Source: Amphimedon queenslandica (Eukaryota > Porifera > Demospongiae > Haplosclerida > Niphatidae). From it: a stretch of 22,143 nucleotides of DNA. Shown piece after piece: positions 9,601-19,200 of the stretch. Under the pieces are notes generated by a model. The model had not been told where the DNA came from. It saw only the letters and a list, made by a program, of their open reading frames with translations, and searched no databases. The position numbers and the translations under genes were made by a program. The stretch lies in contig NW_003546352.1 in NCBI RefSeq assembly GCF_000090795.2, positions 180,795-202,937 of the forward strand, written 5' to 3'. The first letter of the stretch is position 1. Each line of letters starts with the position of its first letter.

Positions 9601-11437
9601 AATGTACATTGTACTGATTGTAGAGAGGGAGTATTATCTGAGTAAGACTGGTGGAGGAGATTTCACACATAAGGTATTGTGTATAATTTTTTTTCATTAT
9701 TACACATATTATTATCTATTTTATTTTATTTTTCCTAAATGCAATTTGAAGGCAAATCCATTCATGAGCCAAGGTAATAATGATATTATAGTTATACATG
9801 TACAGTATACAGTACAGCAGGAAACATTGGCAGCATTTAAAATTAGGGATTTTTCAACCACAAGTCATTGCTCAGAATAAAGCAAAAGTTTTTTGCTTTA
9901 TGATTATTTTTAGTTATTTTTGCATAGGATTTGTATTATGATTCCGCCATTTTTTTCTGTTACACCATAATCCATGTACATGTACATGCATGTACGTCTT
10001 TAGTTACATGTACATGTTCATGTACAGTTTCTTTCTCTTTCAGCTGCCCTAGAGAGGGAACAGGCCATCTTGACACGAGAGCAAAGCGACTATGATGACA
10101 TCAAAGGTAAGGTTTCCTAAGTAGTATGGCTTTACTAATTGACCACACCCACCACAGATCTGTCTAGCCTGCTAGTGAAACTAGGACTGGAGAAATACGA
10201 AAGCAATTTTGCCGAAGAGGAAGTGAGTGTTATGGGTGTTGTCGTGATACACTGCGTACATGTACATGTATAGGTTGATTTTGAGACCTTTCTGACGATG
10301 AACGAAGAAGATTTGAAGGAAGTGGGTGTGGCCACACTTGGAGCCAGACGCAAACTGCAAATTGCTATTTCAGGTAAATTGTAAACCAGCCCTCCTCATT
10401 AATTAATTAATTAATCATCATTAATGCTCATTATCACGCCTGAATCAGCACTTTTGCCCCAAAATAATGGACCGTGTCTGATACTCTATACTGGTACAGC
10501 CCTGACAGGTTTTATTATAGATCATGCCTGATATCCTGGCATGAATTAGTACAAATTTTATCATGATTGTATCATGGCTGATTTTCACAGTTGTATCATG
10601 ACTGATTACACGAAAGCCATGATTCAGGACTGATATCAGTACAGATTCAGACTGATATCAGTACAGATTCAGACTGATATCAGTCCTGATCTAAGCGATA
10701 ACAATTGGTTGTGTACATGTACATGTAAGCATGCTGGGTTTCCCATAAAGCATGTATTGAAGTGTGCTAAACAGCTAGCATCTGACATACCTAATATTGC
10801 TTGTACAGTACATACATTGGCATATTGGAAGTTGGAGCAACTTCAAAAATTCATATAAAATCCAAATTTCATTGGAATCAGCTCAAAGTTGGTATACAAC
10901 ATAAAAACATGTATATGTATCAGGGAAATTATTAAAATGGAGAATTTTCTCCTAGCCATTTTTGATGAAATTTGGCCAAGTACCAAAGGCCTTTGGTATT
11001 TGGCCTGATTTTTGAGCAACTTAAAAAAATTCATTAAAAAACCAATTTTTATTGGAATCAGCTCAAACTTGCTACACAACATAAGAACATGTATATGTAT
11101 CAGAAAAAATATATAAAAATAGAAAATTCTGTCCTAGTCATGTTTGGCAAAATTTGGCCATTGACTCTGCACTATGGTACAGGGACTTCGACCTGATTTT
11201 TTTAGTTACTCTGAAAAATTGCAAAAAATCTAAATTTGATTGTTGAAACCCGCTCAAATATTTTTTTTTTTTTTAGAAATCTGCAAGTTAAGATCAGAAG
11301 GTCCTAAGCCGCACTCCCTTCGTTCAACCAGTGCCAAGAAAATGTCTGTCCCGGGTCCCCTCCTGGGGGTCGGTCGTCCAGAGAGAACAGGAGTCCGTTT
11401 AGCTCCAAGCTATATGAGTAAGAGTGTCCGATTTTAA
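3613..11437 (+). CDS. BICC1: Bicaudal-C RNA-binding protein, complete, 21 coding exons, 736 aa
   Basis: Cytoplasmic RNA-binding translational regulator; known animal orthologs bind target mRNAs through KH domains and polymerise through a C-terminal SAM domain. Exons: 3613-3838, 4519-4632, 5089-5253, 5626-5753, 5960-6082, 6277-6376, 6632-6752, 7003-7099, 7283-7343, 7393-7466, 7813-7972, 8609-8806, 9168-9277, 9332-9376, 9438-9465, 9624-9673, 9752-9773, 10044-10106, 10158-10222, 10274-10373, 11277-11437. All junctions are GT-AG and the sum is 2211 nt. A Pro/Ser-rich N-terminus (1-50) leads to the family block RFPVDRRKLERLI, then KH and KH-like modules (about 76-435), a linker with the conserved YPTNKWSGDFFSTSMP, the SAM domain (629-683) and a basic 53-residue tail ending SKSVRF. 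Introns 1 (3839-4518), 2, 3, 10, 11, 12 and 20 exceed 300 bp and hold AT-rich DNA, TGTACA tracts and two repeat-family copies. It is shorter than vertebrate BICC1, mainly in the linker. Exons 14-17 are the least certain. Confidence 0.95.
4519..7972 (+). other. BICC1: BICC1 KH-domain block
   Basis: KH1 is about residues 76-140 (DDFFNDIMKVTGTVILWPS, then LKIGAKSKKD). KH2 is about 142-211, with GXXG loop GKEG at 160-163 in VIGKEGCNIRK, followed by CHIHFPDSN. A KH-like module without GXXG spans 212-285. KH3 is about 286-358, with GIDG at 310-313 followed by SIHFPDPHS. A second KH-like module covers 359-435 and ends in FIVKSIERNIDCVYIARQKI. The order KH-KH-KHL-KH-KHL is that of Bicaudal-C. Exon junctions cut KH2 right after the GXXG helix (5253/5626) and KH3 just before IHFPD (6752/7003), so each KH is built from two exons. 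Confidence 0.88.
8046..8490 (+). repeat. dispersed repeat copy in BICC1 intron 11 (leader plus two monomers)
   Basis: Begins with a leader shared with other copies ('CAGGGTTCCCCACAAAGCAT', 8044-8063). Two monomers follow, from GAGCAACTTTAAAAATTCAT near 8132 and again near 8319. The first ends in a perfect 38-bp palindrome at 8272-8309. The second ends in CCCTGTACTGTAGTACAGGG at 8457-8476, with one mismatched central pair. It lies wholly within the intron 7973-8608 and is non-coding. Confidence 0.85.
8272..8309. repeat. perfect 38-bp palindrome
   Basis: The half-site GGCCTGTGACCCAAGGCTA (8272-8290) is followed immediately by its exact reverse complement (8291-8309), with no spacer and no mismatch. 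It occupies the core position of a repeat-family monomer in BICC1 intron 11, in place of the usual CCCTGTACTATAGTACAGGG. Confidence 0.97.
9471..9532. repeat. paired (TACATG)n microsatellites in BICC1 intron 15
   Basis: Two tracts of alternating TACATG, 9471-9497 and 9512-9532, are the densest example of a self-complementary hexamer repeat that occurs throughout the window. Others lie near 38-59, 2450-2465, 4725-4742, 5288-5318, 6410-6490, 7991-8017 and 9055-9067. The unit TGTACA is its own reverse complement, so every tract can fold on itself. Confidence 0.9.
10158..10373 (+). other. BICC1: BICC1 SAM domain (two exons)
   Basis: Residues 629-683, split between 10158-10222 and 10274-10373. The first half reads DLSSLLVKLGLEKYESNF; the second has FETFLTMNEEDLKEVGV and GARRKLQIAIS. 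The Lys/Leu-Gly-Leu-x-Lys-Tyr and DL-KE-G signatures are typical of BICC1 and ANKS3-type polymerising SAM domains. The intron between them is 51 bp, and its acceptor (…CATGTATAG at 10265-10273) is formed by a TGTACA microsatellite rather than a pyrimidine tract. Confidence 0.92.
10623..10691. repeat. 22-bp tandem repeat with palindromic unit
   Basis: Three copies of ACTGATATCAGT (a perfect 12-bp palindrome) sit at 10629-10640, 10651-10662 and 10673-10684, separated by ACAGATTCAG, a period of 22 bp. The outer flanks TCAGG and CCTGA extend the symmetry, so the block is roughly symmetric overall. It lies in BICC1 intron 20. Confidence 0.85.
10734..11230 (+). repeat. dispersed repeat copy in BICC1 intron 20
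   Basis: Leader 'CTGGGTTTCCCATAAAGCAT' (10734-10753), then two monomers starting near 10832 and 11013. The core of the first is TACCAAAGGCCTTTGGTA (10981-10998), perfectly palindromic; with its GGCCAA and TTGGCC flanks the palindrome runs 10974-11005 with one mismatched pair. The second core (about 11164-11183) is a decayed CTGCACTATGGTACAGGG form. A T-run ending in TTTTAG at 11276 serves as the acceptor of the last BICC1 exon directly after it. Confidence 0.82.
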
Positions 11438-11688
11438 CCGCCGCCTACTTTTGGTTGGAACGTGATCAGTCTTTGGCCTCTTCCATTAACAGAGCTACAA
11501 TAATAATGATCATAATAATAATAACTAGTATTATTGCTACTACATTTTCTAGTACCTACTTGGTTACTAATAAGTAAAGGAACCCTTTTTTATTCCTATT
11601 CATTTGACACTTCATCATTCACCTCCCCCTTTTCCTTCCCCCCTTTGTTTCACACAAATGACACATTATCAATTTTGCTTAAACTATT

Positions 11689-11694
11689 AATAAA
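11689..11694 (+). promoter_or_regulatory. candidate poly(A) signal for BICC1
   Basis: AATAAA about 250 bp after the BICC1 stop codon, the first canonical hexamer downstream on this strand. Confidence 0.5.
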
Positions 11695-11740
11695 TCTATT
11701 TTTGTAACTGATACACTATTATATAAACTGCTATAGTCTT

Positions 11741-11817
11741 GCTAGCCAGACCATTTCCCAGCTTACAGTCATCGGGGTGGACCCCAATCATTGTAGGCTG
11801 GGGAATAGTGGCTAGAG
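11741..11817. repeat. foldback (hairpin) element
   Basis: Long imperfect inverted repeat centred on GGGGTGGACCCC (about 11774-11785). The left arm contains CTAGCCAGACCATTTCCCAG, and the right arm, read in reverse complement, CTAGCCACTATTCCCCAG. Length about 77 bp. No reading frame. It could be a small foldback MITE. Confidence 0.7.
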
Positions 11818-11892
11818 AGACTAAAACTAATGTACTCTAGGGATATACATGTAGATGGGAAGTAGAGAATACACTCTGTCTACAATCTACAC

Positions 11893-11957
11893 ATAATCTC
11901 ACAGCCCAGAGCCTATAAAGTATTCCACTGTGTATATAGGCTGGCTCATGAGATTAT
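11893..11957. repeat. second foldback element
   Basis: The left arm ATAATCTCACAG…AGAGCCTATA (11893-11917) pairs with TATAGGCTGGCTCATGAGATTAT's complement (11935-11957) around a 17-nt loop, with a few mismatches. The hairpin is bracketed by a direct repeat, CTACAATCTAC (11880-11890 and 11961-11971). Confidence 0.65.
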
Positions 11958-12451
11958 AGCCTACAATCTACATGTATGTACACACACAGTACTGCTAATG
12001 AGCTAATGAAAGATAGTCGTAGCATATGGTAGAGTGCAAACAAACACAGTCAGTAATTGAAGTTGTTAATAGATCCACGCTAACTGTTGAGCTAGTATGA
12101 TACAAAACTACGTACTGAATATTAAAAAGTAAGGATAGCTTTTAACCATATTTATGTACATTTTAGTCATTCCTAAAATGCAAATTTTTTACAATAAATT
12201 TTTCAAATTAAGCAATGACAAATGAAGGATAATAAGCCAAAAAAATACACCTGAATTATATTGTGTTTTTTTCTAAAGGTATAAGCAAACATGTTATCAA
12301 CTTCTAGTTCTACTATTATCTATGTCAACAGAAATTGTATACATAGTTCACTGCTAATGATATGAAGCCATAGTAATACTGCCTTACTATTGGCAAGAGT
12401 GGATTGCTTCCTTATCCCTATAATATAAGTGTAATACAAGTGTAATAGCGT

Positions 12452-15400
12452 ATGAGAAAGAGGATGAAATGGACTACTGTTGGAATTTTTGTGTTTCTGC
12501 TAGTTCAACTAGGGGAAGGAATGGGACATGAAGCACCTTTCATTCAACTCAACATAGGTAGGTAGAGATCTAAAACAATGTTAAATTTTAAATCAGTTCA
12601 ATTAATTATAATTAATCTAGGTGTTCAATTGTACCTACCTTATTGGAACAGGATAATACCTGATTACTCTATGATATATGCTAGCCAGTTTTATGATCAT
12701 GATCAGAATAATGATCCTCTTGATGTCACTGATGCTTTGTGGTGTCAGAGTGCTAACACTAGTACTAATATTGGAGTGTGGTATTATCCTAATGGAACTG
12801 AAGTACCTTTATTTGATGGACCATTTAATGATTCATCAGCTCCTAGTCCAGTGTACAGTAAGAGATTCAGTGGTCAGATTGCACTAGCTAGAAGAGATGG
12901 ACTATCAGGATATGAAGGTTTATACAAGTGTATCATTCCTGATGAGAATGGAGTGAATCAAACACTAGTGGTTGGAGCATATACTGATAATGGATACAAT
13001 AACAATGGTATATGATTATAGATTTACCCATAATTGATGTGCTTACTTTGTACAGATGGGCCTAATGCTGATCCTACTATGCAGTTCTCTCTTCTCTCCA
13101 CTAGTAGACTTGCTCCAGTCTTCAGTCTCAGCTTTAGTGTCTCTGATGGTCCTCCTACTACTGTCAGTTGTTCAGTGAATGGGAATGGAATATCTACTGA
13201 ACTGTCTCGTGTGATAGTGAATGGACCAGGATCTGTTACAAGAGTGACAGTAACAGTGAGACAGAGTGGAGCTGGTAGCTATCAGTGTACTGTATCTAAT
13301 ACCAGAGTAACTGATGGTATCAATGGTCGTATTGGAAACATTCAGGCATTAAGTAGTACCACATCACTGAGTTTATCAAGTTAGTGTTCATTATTTCTAT
13401 AACGTATGATTATTATTAATAACTCAGTTTCTAATACTCCAACTGGTTTAACTGCTACAAGATTAAGTACTGGTTTAGCTCATGTAAGACTCTCCTGGTC
13501 TACTGTATCAGGAGCTACTGGTTATGAGGTTTACTATCAACTGTCTAGTATTACTCCTGTTAGTGCAGGCACTACTGCTTCAACAACAATCAATATAACA
13601 TCAGGATTATTTCGAGGGATTACATACACTTTCTATGTAGTATCTTATGGATCAGCTCATCTACCTAGTGGTAGTACTTCAGTTATGTTAACATTCAGTA
13701 AGATAATCATGTAACTATTAAAATAAGCTATACATGTATATTATTTCAGGTGATCCTGTTGTTAGTGATTTAATCGCTACCTTGAATACAACTTCTGCCA
13801 TTACATTAACATGGAGTCCACCAACTGCTGTAGTACCAATTAGTTATAATATTAATAGGAGATGTAGTAGAGTATGTGAATCATTAGTCACTAGTAATAG
13901 TGAAACATCAGTTTTATCACCACATGCTTCAACTGGTATATCTCCTTACAGTCAATGTACCTTTGATCTTATTGGAGTATATGGATCTCTAAGAGTTTTC
14001 TTAACTACTAACTATTTGGCAAATACACCTTCAGCTGGTAAAATAATATCCTTAAATTTTTGAAAACTATTACCATTCTTTCTCTTTAGCCCCTACTGCT
14101 CCAGTGGATGATATTATATTCTCATCAGTAGAGTCAGTGTCAATGACTGTCTCATGGGATGAAGTACCTTGCAATGGAAGGAATGGACCAATCACTGGAT
14201 ACTACCTCACATACACTAACATCACTTCAAACACTAGTTATACTGTTAATATCACTGGAGGAGACAACAGAATGTATAATCTCACAGGATTAATAACATA
14301 TACCAACTATACTGTGAGAATAACATCATATATGTATGATATAACTGGACCAGCTAGGCAAGAAATACAATTAACTGCTGAATCAAGTAAGTCAATGAGA
14401 TATTGATTAGTTTAACATGATCTTAACACAGTTCCTGGTGTGATATCTGATCTGAAACAAAAAAATGCTACACTAGAAAAAATCAGTATCTCATGGAATT
14501 CTCCTACAATACCTAATGGTATTATTACAGTATATGTGATAAGATATAGAGAGTCTACCAGTACTGGTCCATACAATATAACTAACACTACTAACACTCA
14601 TTACATTATAGTAGGATTGATACCTAATACTAGTTATACTATTGGAGTGAGAGCATATACTAGTATTGGACCAGGAGAATGGACTGATAGAGACTATGCT
14701 ACTGCTGAAATACGTAAGCATTATTTATCATTAATTATAATCATTTTATTATTATAGCTGTCGTCGAAACCTTTTCTGTAACAAAGTTAATTCCTACAGT
14801 AGTAGTAGCTGAGTGGGGTTCAGTTCCTGGAGCTAGTCATTATACCGTTTATTATGAGTCAACCAGTAGCTCCTCAAGAAAGAAGAGACAAGTAGAGACA
14901 GGAATGAGAGTATTCCCAGGTGATACTACTGAAGGTCTAATAGGAGGATTAGATCCTAATCTGAACTACTTGTTCTCTATATCTACATCATTTAATGTTA
15001 ATGGAATCATTTATGAAGGAGAAGAGAGTATGCATATACATCTGCTGTCAGGTTTGTAAAGTGTTCATAGTATTAATATCATATCAAATAGACTATAGTA
15101 TTTATAATTTGAAGTCCTTTAAATTACACTTGGTGCATGTGTGTCAATAAATAAGAGAAATCTTAATGATAATGGTGCATGTGTTAAAATGTAATCAGTT
15201 TCTATTTATAGGTCCTATTCCTACAAGTACTGTGACTACAAACACTGGATTGATAGTTGGTGTAACTGTAGTTTACATACCCATCATACTACTAGTGCTG
15301 GCTTTGATTATAGTAGTATCTGTTTTGTGTGTGAAAATATCAAATATTAATCATAAAAGGTGATACACGTACATTTGTTACAATTAATTTTTAAGTTTTA

Positions 15401-15619
15401 CATATTTTTGAAATAGAAAATCAAATGACATTGTAATGGAATGCAGTCCAGCATATGCTACTACTGAATTTAAAACAAAGTTTGTTTTTGTTTTGAATAA
15501 TTAATATGTCAATTTTACAATTGAATAGATCAACTGATGAACCAAAGTGCAGTACAACTGAGCCTGAGACTCCTACTTCTCATCCACCAGCTACTGAATA
15601 CACTACTCCAACTGTTTAA
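12452..15619 (+). CDS. receptor A: Ig-Ig-FN3x5 single-pass membrane protein, 849 aa
   Basis: Type I cell-surface protein, unnamed. Exons: 12452-12557, 12621-13007, 13056-13379, 13428-13697, 13750-14037, 14090-14386, 14432-14713, 14758-15051, 15212-15359, 15417-15479, 15529-15619; sum 2550 nt. Exon 1: signal peptide (core VGIFVFLLVQL). Exon 2: Ig-like domain, C77 (ALWCQS) to C139 (GLYKC). Exon 3: second Ig domain with VSC and SYQC cysteines. Exons 4-8: five FN3 domains (about 273-749), the fifth carrying RKKR at 692-695. Exon 9: membrane helix about 763-790. Exons 10-11: 59-residue tail with Tyr812 and Tyr844, no kinase or ITIM. Introns 1-8 are all phase 1, so each extracellular domain is a symmetric exon. 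Exon 8 could instead end at 15027 using donor GTATGC, which keeps frame and removes eight residues. The start was chosen by homology to paralog B, which also begins MRK. An adhesion or recognition role is inferred from architecture only. Confidence 0.87.
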
Positions 15620-16256
15620 TGTTATGTCTAGTGCACTGTTCAGTCATGCAAGTATTCATGTTTTTAAAAAACGTCAGCATATTATATACCAAGTAGATAG
15701 TATTTTGGACAACGTGTGTTATTTTAGTTTAATTTATTAGATCTGTATTATTTCAAAAATAAATTGCTTATTAATGACAATAAGTTGATTTTGACAAAAT
15801 ATGTATAAGTTTCAAACTGATCTGATGCCACATAAGATTTAATTTTTTTGAAATATGACAAGCAATGTGCAGCTATACAGTGCTGTGTATATTATTACTA
15901 CCATCTGTACATTGTAGATACTAAGAGTTTATTGGCCATATTTTATCAACTTTAAAAATTTCCAACTTTAGACTTCAAAATTTGTAGATGCATAACACAG
16001 TAGCAAAGAAATTATTCAAAAAATTTTAGTGTTTACTTATAGTAAATTTAGATATTTGATTAGCTGCTATTTTAGGGTATGTAGGTGGAAATTCTATACT
16101 AGGGATAGATTACTTTACCACTACAAGTTATTGTTATCTAGTGTGTAGTGATATGATGACACATTCCTTCAATCCCATAATGATACTACAATGTCAGCAA
16201 TTGATACTGCTGATCACATGATTCTCAGGTTATAATAGTGTTTATAATAAAGGAGA
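15620..16256. other. intergenic region between receptors A and B
   Basis: Holds the receptor A 3'UTR and the receptor B promoter. It is AT-rich, with no exon, tRNA or transposon end that I can support. A weak resemblance to the dispersed repeat ('AACTTTAAAAATTTCCAACTT' near 15949) is too degraded to call. Just before the B start the sequence reads ATAATAAAGGAG. Confidence 0.5.
15758..15763 (+). promoter_or_regulatory. candidate poly(A) signal for receptor A
   Basis: AATAAA 139 bp after the receptor A stop codon; canonical hexamer in AT-rich 3'UTR. Confidence 0.55.
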
Positions 16257-19200
16257 ATGAGAAAGCAGATGGCACTCTTAAAGAGTTCTTGTTTTCAGCT
16301 ACTTCTGCTAGCTCTAGTTCAACTGGTATCTGTATCTGGACAAGCACCACTCTCTACTGTCTTACCCAGTAATGGTAAGAGAATAGACACTGCTATTTTA
16401 TAGTAATCATACTCTAATTGACAGGTGTCCAGCTCTATCTACCTATTTTGGCTGGGCCTGTACCTGATTACTCTATGATATATGCTAGCCAGTTTTATGA
16501 TATTGATATAGATAATGATCCTAATGATACTTCTGATGCTTTGTGGTGTCAGAGTGCTAACAATGGTACTGACATTGGAGTGTGGTATTATCCTAATGGA
16601 ACTGAAGTACCTTTATTTGATGGAGACTTTGGCAATACATTAGCTCCCCGACCATTGTTCAGTAAGAGATTTAGTGGTCAGATTGCATTAGCTAGAAGAG
16701 ATGGGCTATTAGGATATGAAGGTTTATATGAGTGTATCATTCCTGATGAGAATGGAGTGAATCAAACACTAGTGGTTGGAGCATATACTGATACTGGATA
16801 CAATAACAATGGTATGTGATGAATATAGACTATAATTAATATGCTTCTTTTACAGATGGTCCTGATGCTGATCCTACTATGCAGTTCTCTCTCATCTCCA
16901 CTAGTAGATTAGCTACTCCTCCAGTCTTCAGTCTCAGTTTCAATGTCTCTGATGGTCCTCCTACTACTGTCAATTGTTCACTGAATGGGACTGGAATATC
17001 TACTGAACTGTCTCGTGTGATAGTGAATGGACCAGGATCTGTTACAAGAGTGACAGTAACAGTGAGACTGAGAGAAGCTGGTAGCTATCAGTGTACTGTA
17101 TCTAATACCAGAGTAACTAATGGTACTATTAGTGGCAGTAATGGTCCTAATGCAGTTATTAGTACCTCATCATTGAGTATATCAGGTTAGCAATGTTACG
17201 ATTAGATGGCTATATTAATACACATGTACATTATCAGTATCTGATGCTCCAACTGGTTTAACTGCTACAAGATTAAGTACTGGTTTATCTCATGTAAGAC
17301 TCTCCTGGTCTACTGTATCAGGAGCTACTGGTTATGAGGTCTACTATCAATTGTCTAGTAATACTCCTGTTAGTGTATCCAACATTAGTTATACAACAAT
17401 CAATATAACATCAGGATTATTTCGAGGGGTTACATACACTTTCTATGTAGTATCTTATGGATCATTTTTTCTGCCTAGTGGTAATGCTTCAGTTACGTTA
17501 ACAATTAGTGAGTATTTTATAACTGAACACAATGAAAGTTACATGTACTATGTACTAACAAATGCATTTTTTAGGTGATCCAGTGGTTAATGATTTTATG
17601 GCTACATTAATTACAAGTACTACCATTACGTTAACATGGAGTCCACCAACTGCTGTAGTACCAATTAGTTATAATATTAATAGGAGGTGTAGGAGAGTAT
17701 GTGAATCATCATTCATTAGTAATAGTGAAACATCAGTTTTATCACCACATACTTCAACTGGTATACCTCCTTACAGTCAATGTGGCTTTGATCTTATTGG
17801 GGTATATGGATCTGATTTGATAAATTTCCATACTAGTAATTTAACTACACTCTCAACTGGTAAGCATGACCATAGAGTTAATGCTATTATCATTTTTTTC
17901 AATAATAGCTCCTACTGCACCAGTGGGTGATATTAAATTCTCATCAGTAGAGTCAGTGTCAATGACTGTCTCATGGGATGAAGTACCTTGCAATGGAAGG
18001 AATGGACCAATCACTGGATACTACCTCACATACACTAACATCACTTCAAACACTAGTTATACTGTTAATATCACTGGAGGAGACAACAGAATGTTTAATC
18101 TCACTGGATTAATACCATATACTAATTATACTGTGAGTATAATACCTTATAATTATAATATGAATGGACCAGCTAGACAAGAAATACAGTTAACTGCTGA
18201 ATCAAGTAAGTCAATGAGATATTGTTCAGTTTAACATGATCTTAACACAGTTCCTGGTGTGATATCTAATCTAGCACATGCAACGCCACCAACTGAAATT
18301 GTTATTGTATGGAATCCTCCAACAATACCTAATGGTATCGTTACAGTATATGAGATAAGATATAGAGAGTCTACCAGTACTGGTCCATACAATATAACTA
18401 ACACTACTAACACTCTATACACTATAGTAGGATTGATACCTAATACTAGTTATACTTTTGGAGTGAGAGCATATACTAGTATTGGACCAGGAGAATGGAC
18501 TGATAGAGAATACACTACTATTGAAATACGTAAGAAATTATTGAGAATACTATGATGATATTGTTCAAAATTTTTTAGCTGTCATTCAAACCTTTTCTAT
18601 AACAAAGCTCAATTCTACAGCAGTGAGGGCTAAGTGGGGTTTTGTTTCTGGAGCTAGTCTTTATACTGTTTATTATGAGTCAACCAATAGCTCCTCAAGA
18701 AAGAAGAGACAAGCAGAGACAGGAATGAGAGTATTCCCAGGTGATACTACTGAAGGTCTAATAGGAGGATTAGATCCTAATCTGAACTACTTGTTCTCTA
18801 TATCTATATCATTTAATGTTAATGGAATCATTTATGAAGGAGAGAGGACTCAACCAATACCACCAGGTAATGCAAAATAACAGTAAAAGTAACATCACAT
18901 TTAAAATGATTTTAATTTAACGATACAGAAAAAGTAGAATTTAAAAATTATCATTATGTAATAGCTCATATGTAAACCATATAAAGGCAGTGAAATATTC
19001 CACTTCTAGATGTTACTGTAACTCCTACTATTTTATCAAGAACATCATCAATTTGTACGCAGACTCTGACAGATATATCATCAAGTAAGACAGTATAGAT
19101 CTAATTTATTGCTTTTAAAGAATCAAAATAATCACCATTACTGTAGTCACTTACATTAGTATCATCATTAATGAGAAAAACTAGTATAATGTTATACATG

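Larger units (their letters stand above)
11438..12451. other. intergenic region with BICC1 3'UTR
   Basis: No further coding exon is recognised. The BICC1 3'UTR probably ends after the AATAAA at 11689-11694. Two foldback elements (11741-11817 and 11893-11957) follow. The rest is AT-rich DNA leading to the receptor A start. No convincing TATA box or tRNA was found. Confidence 0.6.

Noticed and set aside
14412..14721. Two minus-strand frames across FN3-4 of receptor A
   Set aside because: Antisense of a well-supported FN3 exon; the same kind of shadow recurs at 18231-18422 because the exon is duplicated.
15052..15211. Hidden stalk exon in receptor A matching the 75-nt exon of B
   Set aside because: No stretch of this intron aligns to the B exon or gives an in-frame Ser/Thr-rich segment between plausible splice sites.
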